From Arenicella sp. (GTDB lineage Bacteria; Pseudomonadota; Gammaproteobacteria; Arenicellales; Arenicellaceae), in the NCBI GenBank assembly GCA_023301745.1, contig JALZVW010000168.1:1-36323 (forward strand): 36,323 nucleotides of DNA. Direction: 5' to 3'. Positions 16,552-25,246 of this stretch are shown one piece after another. The notes beneath the pieces are model-generated. The model worked only from the letters and a program-made list of their open reading frames with translations. It was not told where the DNA came from and ran no database searches. Each line of letters starts with the position of its first letter. The first letter of the stretch is position 1. A program made the translations under genes and the position numbers.

Positions 16552-17478
16552 TTACAGCGCTTCAACGAGTTCAGGTACCGCTTCAAACAAATCAGCGACC
16601 AAACCATAGTCCGCCACTTGAAAGATTGGAGCTTCCTCATCTTTGTTAATTGCGACAATTACTTTTGAGTCTTTCATTCCAGCTAAATGCTGGATTGCAC
16701 CAGAAATTCCAACGGCAACGTAGAGGTTTGGCGCCACTACTTTGCCGGTTTGACCTACTTGATAATCATTTGGCATATAGCCAGCATCAACCGCCGCACG
16801 AGACGCACCAACCGCCGCACCTAGCTTGTCAGCCAAGCCTTCTATGATTTTGAAATTCTCGGCACTACCAACACCGCGCCCGCCGGAAACAACAACGTCG
16901 GCTGCACCAAGGTCTGGACGTTCCGAAACGGTCAATTCACGACCAACCACTGAGGTTGTGCCATCAGCGGCCGGGCCTTCAATTATCGCTAACTCAGCCG
17001 AACCACCAACACCGGCGGCATCAAACCCTGTAGGACGAACAGTCAAAACTTTAGTCGCATCAGAACTCTGAACGGTAGCAATAGCATTGCCAGCATAGAT
17101 TGGGCGCTTAAAGGTATCGGCCGAATCAACCGCCATTATGTCTGAGATTTGCGAAGAATCGATCAACGCGGCAACACGCGGAAGCATATCTTTACCTGAC
17201 GTTGTTGAGCCCGCCATGATATGAGAATAATCACCCGCTAGACTAACAACGAGGTTTGCCACTTCAATTGACACCCCGTCTTTATATTGATCAGCATCGG
17301 CATGCAACACTTTAGCCACGCCGTCAACTTGAGCCGCTTGCGTCGCGACGGCAGCTGCGCCGCTACCAGCAACGAGTATATGTACATCGCCACCCACTTG
17401 GGTCGCTGCAGTTACGGTATTTAATGTAGATGCGTGAAGCTCTGCATTGTCATGATTTGCAATTACTAATGTAGTCAT
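16552..17478 (-). CDS. etfA: Electron transfer flavoprotein alpha subunit
   Basis: FAD-binding subunit of the soluble ETF that collects electrons from acyl-CoA and related dehydrogenases. It has 308 residues, the family length. The C-terminal FAD domain shows [14 protein letters not shown] (about 196-209), [27 protein letters not shown] in segments, and [15 protein letters not shown], all ETF-alpha signatures. It follows etfB by 14 bp and ends before a strong terminator, so etfBA is a two-gene operon. Confidence 0.97.
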   Translation of the reverse strand: MTTLVIANHDNAELHASTLNTVTAATQVGGDVHILVAGSGAAAVATQAAQVDGVAKVLHADADQYKDGVSIEVANLVVSLAGDYSHIMAGSTTSGKDMLPRVAALIDSSQISDIMAVDSADTFKRPIYAGNAIATVQSSDATKVLTVRPTGFDAAGVGGSAELAIIEGPAADGTTSVVGRELTVSERPDLGAADVVVSGGRGVGSAENFKIIEGLADKLGAAVGASRAAVDAGYMPNDYQVGQTGKVVAPNLYVAVGISGAIQHLAGMKDSKVIVAINKDEEAPIFQVADYGLVADLFEAVPELVEAL

Positions 17479-17492
17479 AATTTATTCACCCA

Positions 17493-18242
17493 CTAAATAA
17501 CTTTGGCTTCGTTTCTAAGTTTGTCGACCAACTCGGCGACAGACCCAACAATAACACCGGCTGATCGAGATTCAGGCGGGCTAACATTTATGATCGTTTG
17601 ACGTTTCGTTGCGTCAACACCGGTGTCACTAAGCGCAACCACGTCTAGTGGCTTCTTCTTTGCTTTCATGATGTTAGGCAAGGTTGGGTAACGAGGTTCG
17701 TTCAAACGTAAATCAGTGGTCACCACGGCCGGCATGGGTATCGCAATAGTCTCTAAACCACCGTCAACTTCACGGGTCACCTTGGCACTACTGCCTTCGA
17801 TAACGACTTCAGAGGCAAACGTCGCTTGCGACCAGCCAAGCAGTGCCGACAACATTTGACCAGTTTGGTTATTGTCGCCATCGATCGACTGCTTACCGGT
17901 AATCACAAGGCCAGCGTCTTCAGTTTCGACAACATGCTTCAAAATTTTAGCGATTGCCAATGGCTCAATATCATTATCAGCGTCAACACGAATGGCTCTG
18001 TCTGCACCCATAGCCAAGCCAGAGCGCATCACAGTTTCAATATCAGCCGCGCCCACACTCACTAAAACAACTTCAGTCGCTACGCCCGCTTCTTTTAGGC
18101 GAATCGCTTCTTCCAACGCTATTTCGCAAAATGGATTCAAACTCATTTTTACGTTATCGGTGTCAACACCAGAGCCGTCGCTCTTAACGCGAATGCTTAC
18201 GTAAGCATCAATAACGCGTTTTACAGGAACTAGAACTTTCAT
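17493..18242 (-). CDS. etfB: Electron transfer flavoprotein beta subunit
   Basis: Partner subunit of ETF, binding AMP. The frame is open from 18503, but the family starts at [23 protein letters not shown] at 18242 gives 249 residues, the usual length, with GGAG six bases upstream. Signature segments are [39 protein letters not shown] and [20 protein letters not shown]. The leader between this start and the divergent gntR gene is long (364 bp) and carries a tandem duplication and two palindromes. Confidence 0.96.
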   Translation of the reverse strand: MKVLVPVKRVIDAYVSIRVKSDGSGVDTDNVKMSLNPFCEIALEEAIRLKEAGVATEVVLVSVGAADIETVMRSGLAMGADRAIRVDADNDIEPLAIAKILKHVVETEDAGLVITGKQSIDGDNNQTGQMLSALLGWSQATFASEVVIEGSSAKVTREVDGGLETIAIPMPAVVTTDLRLNEPRYPTLPNIMKAKKKPLDVVALSDTGVDATKRQTIINVSPPESRSAGVIVGSVAELVDKLRNEAKVI

Positions 18243-18345
18243 TACATACTCCAAAAAGCCGTTAAAATGAAATCCCCGCCACAATAGCGGGGTATATTTA
18301 TTACTTATAAAAATCGATACCGTGGCAGACCACGTGACACTGATT

Positions 18346-18397
18346 CTTAGATACAAGCCACAAGCTAAGGGCTTAGATACAAGCCACAAGCTGAGGG
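18346..18397. repeat. 26 bp tandem duplication in the etfB upstream region
   Basis: Two adjacent 26 bp copies (18346-18371 and 18372-18397) starting cttagatacaagccacaag differ at one base (a/g near the end). They lie about 105-155 bp upstream of the etfB ATG, so could fall in the 5' leader or the promoter. Copy number may affect spacing between the operators and the gene. Confidence 0.85.
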
Positions 18398-18504
18398 CTA
18401 AAATTAATCGTTTCAGTGCAGTAAACACCAGTAAAAAGGTGCCTAGTAACTGACCATTACACCAAGTGCATAGCAGTTTAGGGCAAACAAAAAGGAAATT
18501 CAAT

Positions 18505-18518
18505 AAATGTTGACATTT
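18505..18518. promoter_or_regulatory. Palindromic operator candidate, distal copy
   Basis: AAATGTTGACATTT: arms AAATGT and ACATTT are reverse complements around TG. An identical 14-mer occurs 62 bp away, upstream of the gntR gene. Likely binding site of the adjacent GntR/FCD regulator (inference). Confidence 0.6.
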
Positions 18519-18565
18519 TTATGAAGCATTAGACGCTAATAATGAAAAATCATTAGATTAATACG

Positions 18566-18581
18566 TAAATGTTGACATTTA
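18566..18581. promoter_or_regulatory. Palindromic operator candidate over the gntR -35 box
   Basis: Second copy of the same 14-mer with one more pair of matching bases (T...A), giving 7 bp arms. It contains the TTGACA -35 box of the gntR promoter, so bound protein would block RNA polymerase. This arrangement predicts autorepression. Confidence 0.62.
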
Positions 18582-18600
18582 TATTAAATAACTCTATTTT
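18572..18600 (+). promoter_or_regulatory. Promoter of gntR - etf-QO, predicted leaderless
   Basis: Perfect -35 TTGACA (18572-18577), 17 bp spacer, -10 TATTTT (18595-18600). A start about 7 bases after the -10 falls on the A of the ATG at 18607. No Shine-Dalgarno is present before that ATG, which agrees with a leaderless transcript. Confidence 0.58.
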
Positions 18601-18606
18601 CCTCCA

Positions 18607-19290
18607 ATGAGTGAATTCACCACCCTTTCAAGTGTCACAAACAGCAGCAGCACGCTAAGTGGTGAATTGACGACGACCCTGCGTGACGCGATTATCACAG
18701 GCGAGATCCCCCAAGGCACAAAGCTTAGCGAAACAAAGATGGCGAAAGAACTCGACGTCAGCCGGGGGCCATTAAGAGAAGCTATTCGATGCCTAGAAGG
18801 TATGAACCTTATTATGCATATACCTCAGCAAGGCGCACGAGTAGTGACCTTGAGTCGCGAGCTTATCTTGCAAATATACGACACCCGCGAAGCGTTAGAA
18901 AGTAAAGCCGTTTCCTTGGCTGCGACCAAAATGACGTCACAAGAAATAGACCAGTTACACCGTGAAATAGACGCTCAAAGCAAGCAAATGCGTGAAAATT
19001 CTGGCGCCTTTGTGCCCGCCGAAAGCGATTACCGCTTTCATGAAATGGTGGTTCGCGGCAGTAAAAATAAGGTAATAGAACGCGCGCTAATTCATGAGCT
19101 CTATAACTTAATAAAGATGTTTCGCTATCAGAATGAATTTGCTAATACCAGCTCAACTAATTCGTTGGTAGAACATCGACAAATCGTTTACGCCATTGAA
19201 CAACGTGACCCAGTATTAGCTGAAGTCACGATGAAACGACACATTGTACGTGCCCGCGATAGAATCGAGCGCCGCTTGTCGTTAAACTAA
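18607..19290 (+). CDS. GntR-family regulator, FadR/FCD subfamily
   Basis: A 227-residue DNA-binding regulator. The N-terminal winged helix-turn-helix covers about 18-80 (LRDAIITGEIPQGTKL, then KMAKELDVSRGPLREAIRCLEG). The C-terminal FCD domain has metal or effector ligand positions D141 and H145 (ESDYRFHEM), H190 (VEHRQIV) and H212 (KRHIV). The ligand is probably an organic acid or acyl compound, as in this subfamily, but cannot be named. It lies between etfBA (divergent) and etf-QO (65 bp downstream, same strand), so it most likely controls ETF genes. Start chosen from promoter geometry; no ribosome-binding site is visible. Confidence 0.9.
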   Translation: MSEFTTLSSVTNSSSTLSGELTTTLRDAIITGEIPQGTKLSETKMAKELDVSRGPLREAIRCLEGMNLIMHIPQQGARVVTLSRELILQIYDTREALESKAVSLAATKMTSQEIDQLHREIDAQSKQMRENSGAFVPAESDYRFHEMVVRGSKNKVIERALIHELYNLIKMFRYQNEFANTSSTNSLVEHRQIVYAIEQRDPVLAEVTMKRHIVRARDRIERRLSLN

Positions 19291-19355
19291 TAAACAATTT
19301 AATTTAAACCACTTACATTTAAACAACATTAGCAGTCCGTTACTGGAGAAATATT

Positions 19356-21002
19356 ATGAGCGAAACTATTCAACGCGAAAGCATGGAGTATGACGTAGTC
19401 ATTGTTGGCGGTGGTCCTGCTGGTATGGCAACCGCCATCAAACTAAAACAACTTGATGAAAATCTAAGCGTTTGCTTGCTAGAGAAAAGTGCTGAAGTTG
19501 GCGCTCATATTTTGTCTGGCGCAATTATTGACCCGAAAGCACTTAACGAATTACTGCCTAATTGGAAAGAGCTCAATGCCCCGATTAAAACCTCAGTTAA
19601 ACGTGATGAGCTGCACATGTTTAATCAAAAAGGTTCAATCAAATTTCCAGGATTGATGATCCCACCGTCTATGCACAATGACGGCAACTATATTGTTAGT
19701 TTATCAAACCTGGTTCGTTGGTTAGGCGAACAAGCCGAAGCGCTCGGTGTAGAAATATACCCAGGTTTCTCAGGTGCCGAGCTTTTATATAATGACGATG
19801 GCAGCGTTAAAGGTGTAGCAACACCGAACAATGGTGTAGATCTCGAAGGAAATCATAAACCCAGTTTCGAACCCGGTATGGAGCTACACGCAAAGTACAC
19901 TGTTTTTGCTGAAGGCTGCCGCGGCCAATTAGGAAAAGAGTTAATTGAAAAATTTGAACTTGATAGAGAAGTAGATCCGCAACACTATGCGATCGGCTTT
20001 AAAGAGCTATGGGAAGTTGACCCATCGCAGCATGAAGAAGGAAAAGTTGTCCACGGTTCAGGCTGGCCGCTATCAAAAGGCACTAGCGGTGGGGCATTCA
20101 GCTACCACCTTGACGGCAACCTAGTCACACTGGGCCTGATTGTATATCTAGACTACAGCAACCCTCACCTAAGCCCGTTCGATGAGTTTCAACGAATGAA
20201 GCATCACCCCGAGTTCGCGACAATGCTCAAAGGCGCAAAACGCTTAGGCTATGGTGCTCGAGCGATTGCCAAAGGCGGTTGGAATTCGTTAGTGAAAATG
20301 ACGGTACCGGGCGGCCTATTGATTGGCTGTAACGCTGGCACGTTCAACGCAGCGAGAATCAAAGGCACTCATACAGCAATGAAGTCCGGAATGGTTGCCG
20401 CTGAGACCTTATTCGAACACTTATCAAGTGGCGGCGAAGCCGGTCAAACGCTTGATCAATATGATGAAGCATTTCGCACATCGTGGGCCGGCGCTGAATT
20501 GCAGAAAACACGGTCTTTCGGACCCGCTATTCATAAATTCGGTGCTTGGTTAGGCGGAATACATTCTTGGTTAGACCAAGTTATTTTTCGTGGCAAGCTA
20601 CCAACTTTACACGACGACAAAGCGGATCATACTTACATGAAGCCAGCGTCAGAATTCGAGGAAATCAGTTACCCAAAACCCGATGGCGAATTGAGTTTTG
20701 ACAAGCCGTCATCAGTATTTTTATCCAACACCTACCATGAAGAAGATATCTTCTGTCACCTAACGTTGAAAGACAAAGCGGTGCCAATTGATATTAACTA
20801 TAAGCTATACAATGCGCCCGAAACTCGTTACTGCCCTGCCGGCGTATACGAAATTGTAGGTGAAGATGAAGGTAAGCCTGCGTTGCAAATTAATGGCCAG
20901 AACTGCATACATTGTAAAACCTGTGACATTAAGGACCCGACTCAAAATATTGTTTGGATCTCGCCAGAAGGTGGCGGCGGCCCAAGTTACTCGAACATGT
21001 AG
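19356..21002 (+). CDS. Electron transfer flavoprotein-ubiquinone oxidoreductase
   Basis: Membrane-associated flavo-iron-sulfur enzyme that oxidises reduced ETF and reduces ubiquinone. It has 548 residues, the family length. The FAD-binding motif is VVIVGGGPAGMATA (14-27). The 4Fe-4S ligands are C493, C517, C520 and C523 (CPAGVYE, NCIHCKTCDIKDP), and the tail is EGGGGPSYSNM. A good ribosome-binding site (GGAG) precedes the ATG at 19356. Probably co-transcribed with the gntR gene; together with etfBA on the other side it forms a self-contained ETF module. Confidence 0.97.
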   Translation: MSETIQRESMEYDVVIVGGGPAGMATAIKLKQLDENLSVCLLEKSAEVGAHILSGAIIDPKALNELLPNWKELNAPIKTSVKRDELHMFNQKGSIKFPGLMIPPSMHNDGNYIVSLSNLVRWLGEQAEALGVEIYPGFSGAELLYNDDGSVKGVATPNNGVDLEGNHKPSFEPGMELHAKYTVFAEGCRGQLGKELIEKFELDREVDPQHYAIGFKELWEVDPSQHEEGKVVHGSGWPLSKGTSGGAFSYHLDGNLVTLGLIVYLDYSNPHLSPFDEFQRMKHHPEFATMLKGAKRLGYGARAIAKGGWNSLVKMTVPGGLLIGCNAGTFNAARIKGTHTAMKSGMVAAETLFEHLSSGGEAGQTLDQYDEAFRTSWAGAELQKTRSFGPAIHKFGAWLGGIHSWLDQVIFRGKLPTLHDDKADHTYMKPASEFEEISYPKPDGELSFDKPSSVFLSNTYHEEDIFCHLTLKDKAVPIDINYKLYNAPETRYCPAGVYEIVGEDEGKPALQINGQNCIHCKTCDIKDPTQNIVWISPEGGGGPSYSNM

Positions 21003-21020
21003 CACCTACATTAGGGCAAA

Positions 21021-21050
21021 AAAATAGGGCGCTATAAGCGCCCTATTTTT
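21021..21050 (+). terminator. Rho-independent terminator of etf-QO
   Basis: A perfect 12 bp stem (AAAATAGGGCGC / GCGCCCTATTTT) with loop TATAA, ending in T residues. Its A-rich left flank makes it potentially bidirectional. It lies 18 bp past the stop. Confidence 0.92.
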
Positions 21051-21232
21051 ATCCCAAACTCAGAACAGAACATAAAACTATTTTATATTCCGCTCTTATA
21101 CCCCGCCTGGTTAGCCGAATCGGTTTACCCAGTTACGCCTCACACTTAAATTAGGCCTCTAGCATACCCCTACTTTTAGCTTACGAGTGCAAAGCAGTGT
21201 AAAATCATCAGAAAAAGCGACCAAATAACACA

Positions 21233-22309
21233 ATGCAGCAATTGAAACGACGCGGGTTCTGCTTAGGGAGCGCGCCAATACGCCAAACCGATTCACACGA
21301 CATTAGCCGCTGGCACCTTGGTATGCCCGTCTTGCTAAAATCTAATTCTATTAATTTGCTCACCGACCATGCGGCACATATAAAGCAAACAGAAGAGTTA
21401 GTTAGCGCCCTACTAAAACAGACTGACTGTGATTCAGTATTAGCAAACACGCCCTATGCCGAACGCCTAGAGCCAAAGTTCCAGTCTTTAGGCAGTGCGT
21501 TTAACGAAGGCGACCCGCAAGAAATTGAAACAGTGATGTTTGACGCCATGGACGGGGACCACATAATCGCTGAAGACTTGTGGTTAAAAGCATCATGGTT
21601 GTCCTTTCACGAAGACGACGCGTCACTGCGTTTTCGTTTTTCATTTGGCATCGATTCACTAGAGGATGTCGCCGCCGACCCCGGCCGTCAAAAGCTTGCA
21701 GCCGAACTGACAGATGCCGTGTTTCCCGAATCGAGAGTCATTACTGACAACCAAGCGTTAGAAGAAACACTCAAGAGCATACTCCATAGCGATGGCATTA
21801 GCTTCGTTGAACGGATTATTTACTTCAATAGCCCAAATGGAGGCGCATACCTCCACCATGATCTAGAGCGCGGGCACGATGGAGTGGTGTTTGCTCAGCT
21901 AACGGGTCAGACTTTCTGGCTAGCGCTCTCGAAGCAAGCACTAATCGAAGAAATCATTCTTTTCTCGAAAACGCATTCTTGGCCAGACTCACTCACGCTG
22001 GAAATGAGGCTAGAAATGAGCGAACTCATTGGCGATCGTGCATACCTATCAGAACAACTTGGCTCATTCGCCAATGCCGGCTTAATTCACCTAATTAACG
22101 AAACTGAAGCGTTCGTTCAATTTTTAATTGCTCGCGGCCACGGCACTCAATTAGAACCCGGTGATGTTCTATTATTACCCCAGGCAACCGAGGAAACCTG
22201 TTGCTGGCATTCGGTATTTTGCTTAGATGACGAAATGGGCCAAGCACTTTCTTTTGCAATTAGAGCGAAAAATTACGCGTTGACCAAGCCCGCCGACGCA
22301 ACTCCTTGA
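21233..22309 (+). CDS. Putative JmjC/cupin-like 2-oxoglutarate-Fe(II) oxygenase, orphan
   Basis: 358 residues, no signal peptide or membrane segment. The second half reads like a JmjC/cupin_8 fold: YLHHD (207-211) gives an HxD pair (H208, D210), followed by FAQLTGQTFWLAL (220-232, the usual strand after HxD), LEPGDVLLLP (307-316) and CCWHSVF (323-329) with a distal histidine H326. This HxD...H order is what Fe(II) binding in the fold requires. The N-terminal 190 residues are not recognised. Monocistronic between a terminator and a convergent antiporter gene. A substrate such as a ribosomal protein or a small molecule cannot be inferred. The start at 21233 lacks a good ribosome-binding site. 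Confidence 0.6.
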   Translation: MQQLKRRGFCLGSAPIRQTDSHDISRWHLGMPVLLKSNSINLLTDHAAHIKQTEELVSALLKQTDCDSVLANTPYAERLEPKFQSLGSAFNEGDPQEIETVMFDAMDGDHIIAEDLWLKASWLSFHEDDASLRFRFSFGIDSLEDVAADPGRQKLAAELTDAVFPESRVITDNQALEETLKSILHSDGISFVERIIYFNSPNGGAYLHHDLERGHDGVVFAQLTGQTFWLALSKQALIEEIILFSKTHSWPDSLTLEMRLEMSELIGDRAYLSEQLGSFANAGLIHLINETEAFVQFLIARGHGTQLEPGDVLLLPQATEETCCWHSVFCLDDEMGQALSFAIRAKNYALTKPADATP

Positions 22310-22355
22310 AGAGCAAACGCCAAGGCCTACAATGCTCACCAAAATGGACCTTTAA

Positions 22356-22383
22356 CTAATCGCGCCATTAAAGGCGCGGTTAG
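22356..22383. terminator. Hairpin between convergent genes, possible terminator
   Basis: An 11 bp stem (CTAATCGCGCC / GGCGCGGTTAG, one G-T pair) with loop ATTAAA lies between the convergent JmjC-like and antiporter genes. Neither side has a T-run, so termination efficiency is uncertain. Confidence 0.45.
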
Positions 22384-22390
22384 GGCGCAA

Positions 22391-23629
22391 TCACCTCGTT
22401 AGTTTTCGAATAAATGGGCCAATAGTTAGCCCTTGAACCACAATCGAAAATACCACGATAATATAAGTAATAAAGAGCACTAGATCGCGAAATTCGCCAT
22501 CAGGCAAGCTCAGAGCAAGAGCAACAGAAATACCACCGCGTAAGCCACCCCAGGTAAGAATTTTTACTAGATGAGGCGCAACCGGCTTTTTTAGCCCAAT
22601 CAATCGAATAGGAATACCAACACTAACAACACGAACCAGTACAACCACAATAATAAGTAATAGAGCCGCGGTAAACCATTCGGTTTCAAACGGGATAATT
22701 AACATTTCCAAACCAATTAAGGCAAATAGAATCACATTCAATATCTCGTCAATCAATTCCCAAAAATCATCAACACTTTGCCGTGTACGGTCTGACATGA
22801 CGCGTTCACGGAGTACACTGCCGGTTATCAGGCCAGCAACAACAACGGCTATAGGCCCCGATGTATGCAGGTACATGGCTAAGCCATAGCCGCCCATCAC
22901 CAGCGCTAAGGTAATCAACACTTCAACTTTATAATTATCGATTGTGTTCAGCAAATAATAGCCTAAGCCGCCAAGCACCATGCCAAACACAATACCGCCA
23001 ATCGCTTCTTCGGCAAATAACAGTGCGACGTGTCCAGCATCTATTTGGTCGGGGCTTTGCAGTAACATGAGCAGCACCATAAACACCACTACGCCAACAC
23101 CATCATTGAATAATGACTCCCCTGCAATCGTGGTTTCCAACTCTTTACTCACTCCGAGACGCTTTACCGTTGCCATCACCGCAATCGGGTCAGTAGGCGA
23201 AATCAGGGCGCCAAATAACAAACAGTAAATGTAAGGAAGATGGCAACTCAAAAGAGCTAAAAGGTAATAGGTTGCGGTGCCAACCAAAAATGTAGATAGA
23301 CAAACTCCAACAGTCGCCAAACTGAGTATCACCCATTTCTGCTTTCGAAGGTCAGCGAGGTTTACATGCATTGCTCCCGCAAATAATAAAAAACTCAACA
23401 TGCCGTGCAGCAGAGTCCTATTAAAATCGATACCTTCAAGTAACTCGGTAGCCTGGCCGTGAAAATCACCTAGACCTAATAGGCTAAGCACATATGTCAG
23501 AAGCGACACTAGCATCGCGATGATCATCACTCCGATCGTCGTCGGCAGCCCGATGAAGCGATGATTAATATAGGCAAATAGAGCCGATATACTAATCAGA
23601 ATGGCGGCGATATCAATAATACTATTCAT
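22391..23629 (-). CDS. Na+/H+ antiporter, CPA1 (NhaP-type) family
   Basis: Integral membrane cation/proton exchanger. It has 412 residues with 11-12 hydrophobic helices and almost no soluble tail. Family motifs are FLLFAGAMHVNL (about 80-91), GALISPTDPIAV (140-151) and AGESLFNDGVGVV (169-181), the last carrying the N-D pair (175-176) of the CPA1 ion site, plus the late WGGLRGGISVALALS. It starts 3 bp after the glutathione peroxidase gene, so the two are co-transcribed. This pairing suggests a general stress unit (inference). No C-terminal cyclic-nucleotide or RCK domain is present. Confidence 0.92.
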   Translation of the reverse strand: MNSIIDIAAILISISALFAYINHRFIGLPTTIGVMIIAMLVSLLTYVLSLLGLGDFHGQATELLEGIDFNRTLLHGMLSFLLFAGAMHVNLADLRKQKWVILSLATVGVCLSTFLVGTATYYLLALLSCHLPYIYCLLFGALISPTDPIAVMATVKRLGVSKELETTIAGESLFNDGVGVVVFMVLLMLLQSPDQIDAGHVALLFAEEAIGGIVFGMVLGGLGYYLLNTIDNYKVEVLITLALVMGGYGLAMYLHTSGPIAVVVAGLITGSVLRERVMSDRTRQSVDDFWELIDEILNVILFALIGLEMLIIPFETEWFTAALLLIIVVVLVRVVSVGIPIRLIGLKKPVAPHLVKILTWGGLRGGISVALALSLPDGEFRDLVLFITYIIVVFSIVVQGLTIGPFIRKLTR

Positions 23630-23632
23630 GTT

Positions 23633-24109
23633 TTATAGAAGCTCTTGAATGTCAGATTTAATACTTTCTGGGGTGTCATTTGGCGCATAACGCTTAATAA
23701 CAAGGCCTTGACGATTAATAAGAAACTTAGTGAAGTTCCATTTGATCGCTTTGGAGCCCAACAGCCCACGCGCTTGGTTCTTTATATAGTCATACAGCGG
23801 GTGCATTCCACTGCCATTAACATCAATCTTAGAAAACATTGGAAATGACACACCGTAATTCAATTGGCAGAATTCCTCAATTTGCCCGTCGGCGTCAGGG
23901 TCTTGGCGGCCAAACTGATTGCACGGAAAGCCTAAAATCACCAAACCTTGCTCTTCGAGGTCTTTGTGTAGACTTTCTAAGCCCTCAAATTGAGGCGTGA
24001 ATCCACATTTACTCGCGGTGTTAACAATGAGCAGGACCTTACCCTCGTAGTCAGACAAATTGACGTCTTGACCTTTGATGTTGGTCGCGCTGAATTCATA
24101 GATAGACAT
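23633..24109 (-). CDS. Glutathione peroxidase-family protein, cysteine type
   Basis: Thiol peroxidase that reduces hydroperoxides with glutathione or thioredoxin. The frame is open to 24211, but the family starts at MSIYEFSATNIKG; ATG at 24109 has GGAG about 7 bp upstream and gives 158 residues, the usual length. The active cysteine is C35 in NTASKCGFT (no selenocysteine). Tetrad partners are in FPCNQFGRQDP (Q) and IKWNFTKFL (W, N). Extra cysteines in FPCNQF and EEFC could act as resolving residues as in thioredoxin-dependent members. Cytosolic; operon with the antiporter. Confidence 0.93.
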   Translation of the reverse strand: MSIYEFSATNIKGQDVNLSDYEGKVLLIVNTASKCGFTPQFEGLESLHKDLEEQGLVILGFPCNQFGRQDPDADGQIEEFCQLNYGVSFPMFSKIDVNGSGMHPLYDYIKNQARGLLGSKAIKWNFTKFLINRQGLVIKRYAPNDTPESIKSDIQELL

Positions 24110-24253
24110 AAGCTCTCCGGCTAATTGATATACCACTGTGCGGTTTAATTTTGTAATGGCGCCTCGACAACAATCAATTGACAAACGATGACAGCGCTCA
24201 TCTAAATGCAAGGTAGATTGTATACGCCTTACGATTATGAATCAGGTAAATAC

Positions 24254-25246
24254 TTAAACCACGCCAAAAAAAGCTCGATCAAGCCATTTACGCTTACCTT
24301 CAAGGCTTAAAATCGCAAATACGATCAGCACCATACTGATCGAGGCGACAAGATAGTAGACCATTGGCTGAGTTTGATGAACATCAAAGCCCTTTAATAC
24401 AAAAAGCGGGACAACATGCCAAAGATAAATAGGCAGAGAGTTACGCCCGATATCAGTAACAAGCGTCGGTTTGGACTTAGCATTGGAGATCGCTACGTCT
24501 ATTAAAAATGCGATTAAAGTGATGTTTAAAACAAGCCATATCGATGCTCTAAATAGCGATTTATCGATTCCTATTTCTAATAAATATAACGTTGCACACG
24601 CCAGAATCAGTGTCACCGGAAGCACTTTGAAATCTTTGAGTATCGACCTAAACTGTTTACTACTCGACGTTCTAAGCCACGCACCAAAAAGAAAGAAGCC
24701 AAAGAAATAAATCACTTTTTTACTCATCAGTGGCGCAATAAACGCCCATTGTTCTGACTTTGAGAGGCTTGCCCATAACAATGCAGCAAATAGAAAAAAT
24801 AGCATCGTAACAACTAGAGGTGCGCGCAGTTTTAATGCGGCACTGAAGACAAGCACCCACAATACTAGCGTTGGAATGAACCATAAATGGTAATACGGCG
24901 TGTGGATATATGACAACAACAACGATACCGTGACTCGCCCTTCGTCAAAAGCATGAAAGAGCAACACACCAGAGAACAGAGCAAAGGCAAAGGCAAAAGG
25001 AAACAAAGCCCGCCACCAATAGCGCGTCATTGTTTCTATAAACGACGACTTTCTTAGCGACTCAGCATTTATTAAGTAACCGGTTAAGCCGATAAATACG
25101 GGCATATGAAATGCGTAAATACTGTAACGAATAGCATTGTCGTGCACCGACCCTAAGACAAGATGGCCCAACATTACCAGCACAATCAACCAACCACGAA
25201 GGTTGTCGATGCCGGTGTAACGTATTGTTTCCTTCGAGGCGCGCAA
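24254..25246 (-). CDS. Acyltransferase-3 family membrane protein, TTG start
   Basis: Multi-span inner-membrane protein that moves acyl groups (often O-acetyl) to surface sugars. It has 330 residues with about ten hydrophobic helices. The AT3 opening is visible: TGIDNLRGWLIVLVMLGH (11-28, catalytic-type H28), then FHMPVFIGLTGYL and YYHLWFIPTLVLWVLV. The start is TTG at 25246; the preceding codon is a stop (TAG) and GGGAAG lies just upstream, while no ATG fits the family N-terminus. The TAG belongs to the short repeat ORF upstream, so initiation may be coupled to it. It is last in the run moaC...moaA-sulfotransferase. Acceptor unknown. Confidence 0.87.
   Translation of the reverse strand: MRASKETIRYTGIDNLRGWLIVLVMLGHLVLGSVHDNAIRYSIYAFHMPVFIGLTGYLINAESLRKSSFIETMTRYWWRALFPFAFAFALFSGVLLFHAFDEGRVTVSLLLSYIHTPYYHLWFIPTLVLWVLVFSAALKLRAPLVVTMLFFLFAALLWASLSKSEQWAFIAPLMSKKVIYFFGFFLFGAWLRTSSSKQFRSILKDFKVLPVTLILACATLYLLEIGIDKSLFRASIWLVLNITLIAFLIDVAISNAKSKPTLVTDIGRNSLPIYLWHVVPLFVLKGFDVHQTQPMVYYLVASISMVLIVFAILSLEGKRKWLDRAFFGVV

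Noticed and set aside
18243-18503. N-terminal extension of etfB to 18503
   Set aside because: ETF-beta starts at MKVLVPVKR; the ATG at 18242 has a good ribosome-binding site, and the extension would read through the control region and tandem repeat.
23633-24109. Selenocysteine in the glutathione peroxidase
   Set aside because: The active position is an ordinary Cys codon (C35), with no in-frame TGA.
24110-24211. N-terminal extension of the glutathione peroxidase
   Set aside because: The ATG at 24109 has a clear GGAG site and gives the family length; upstream residues match nothing.
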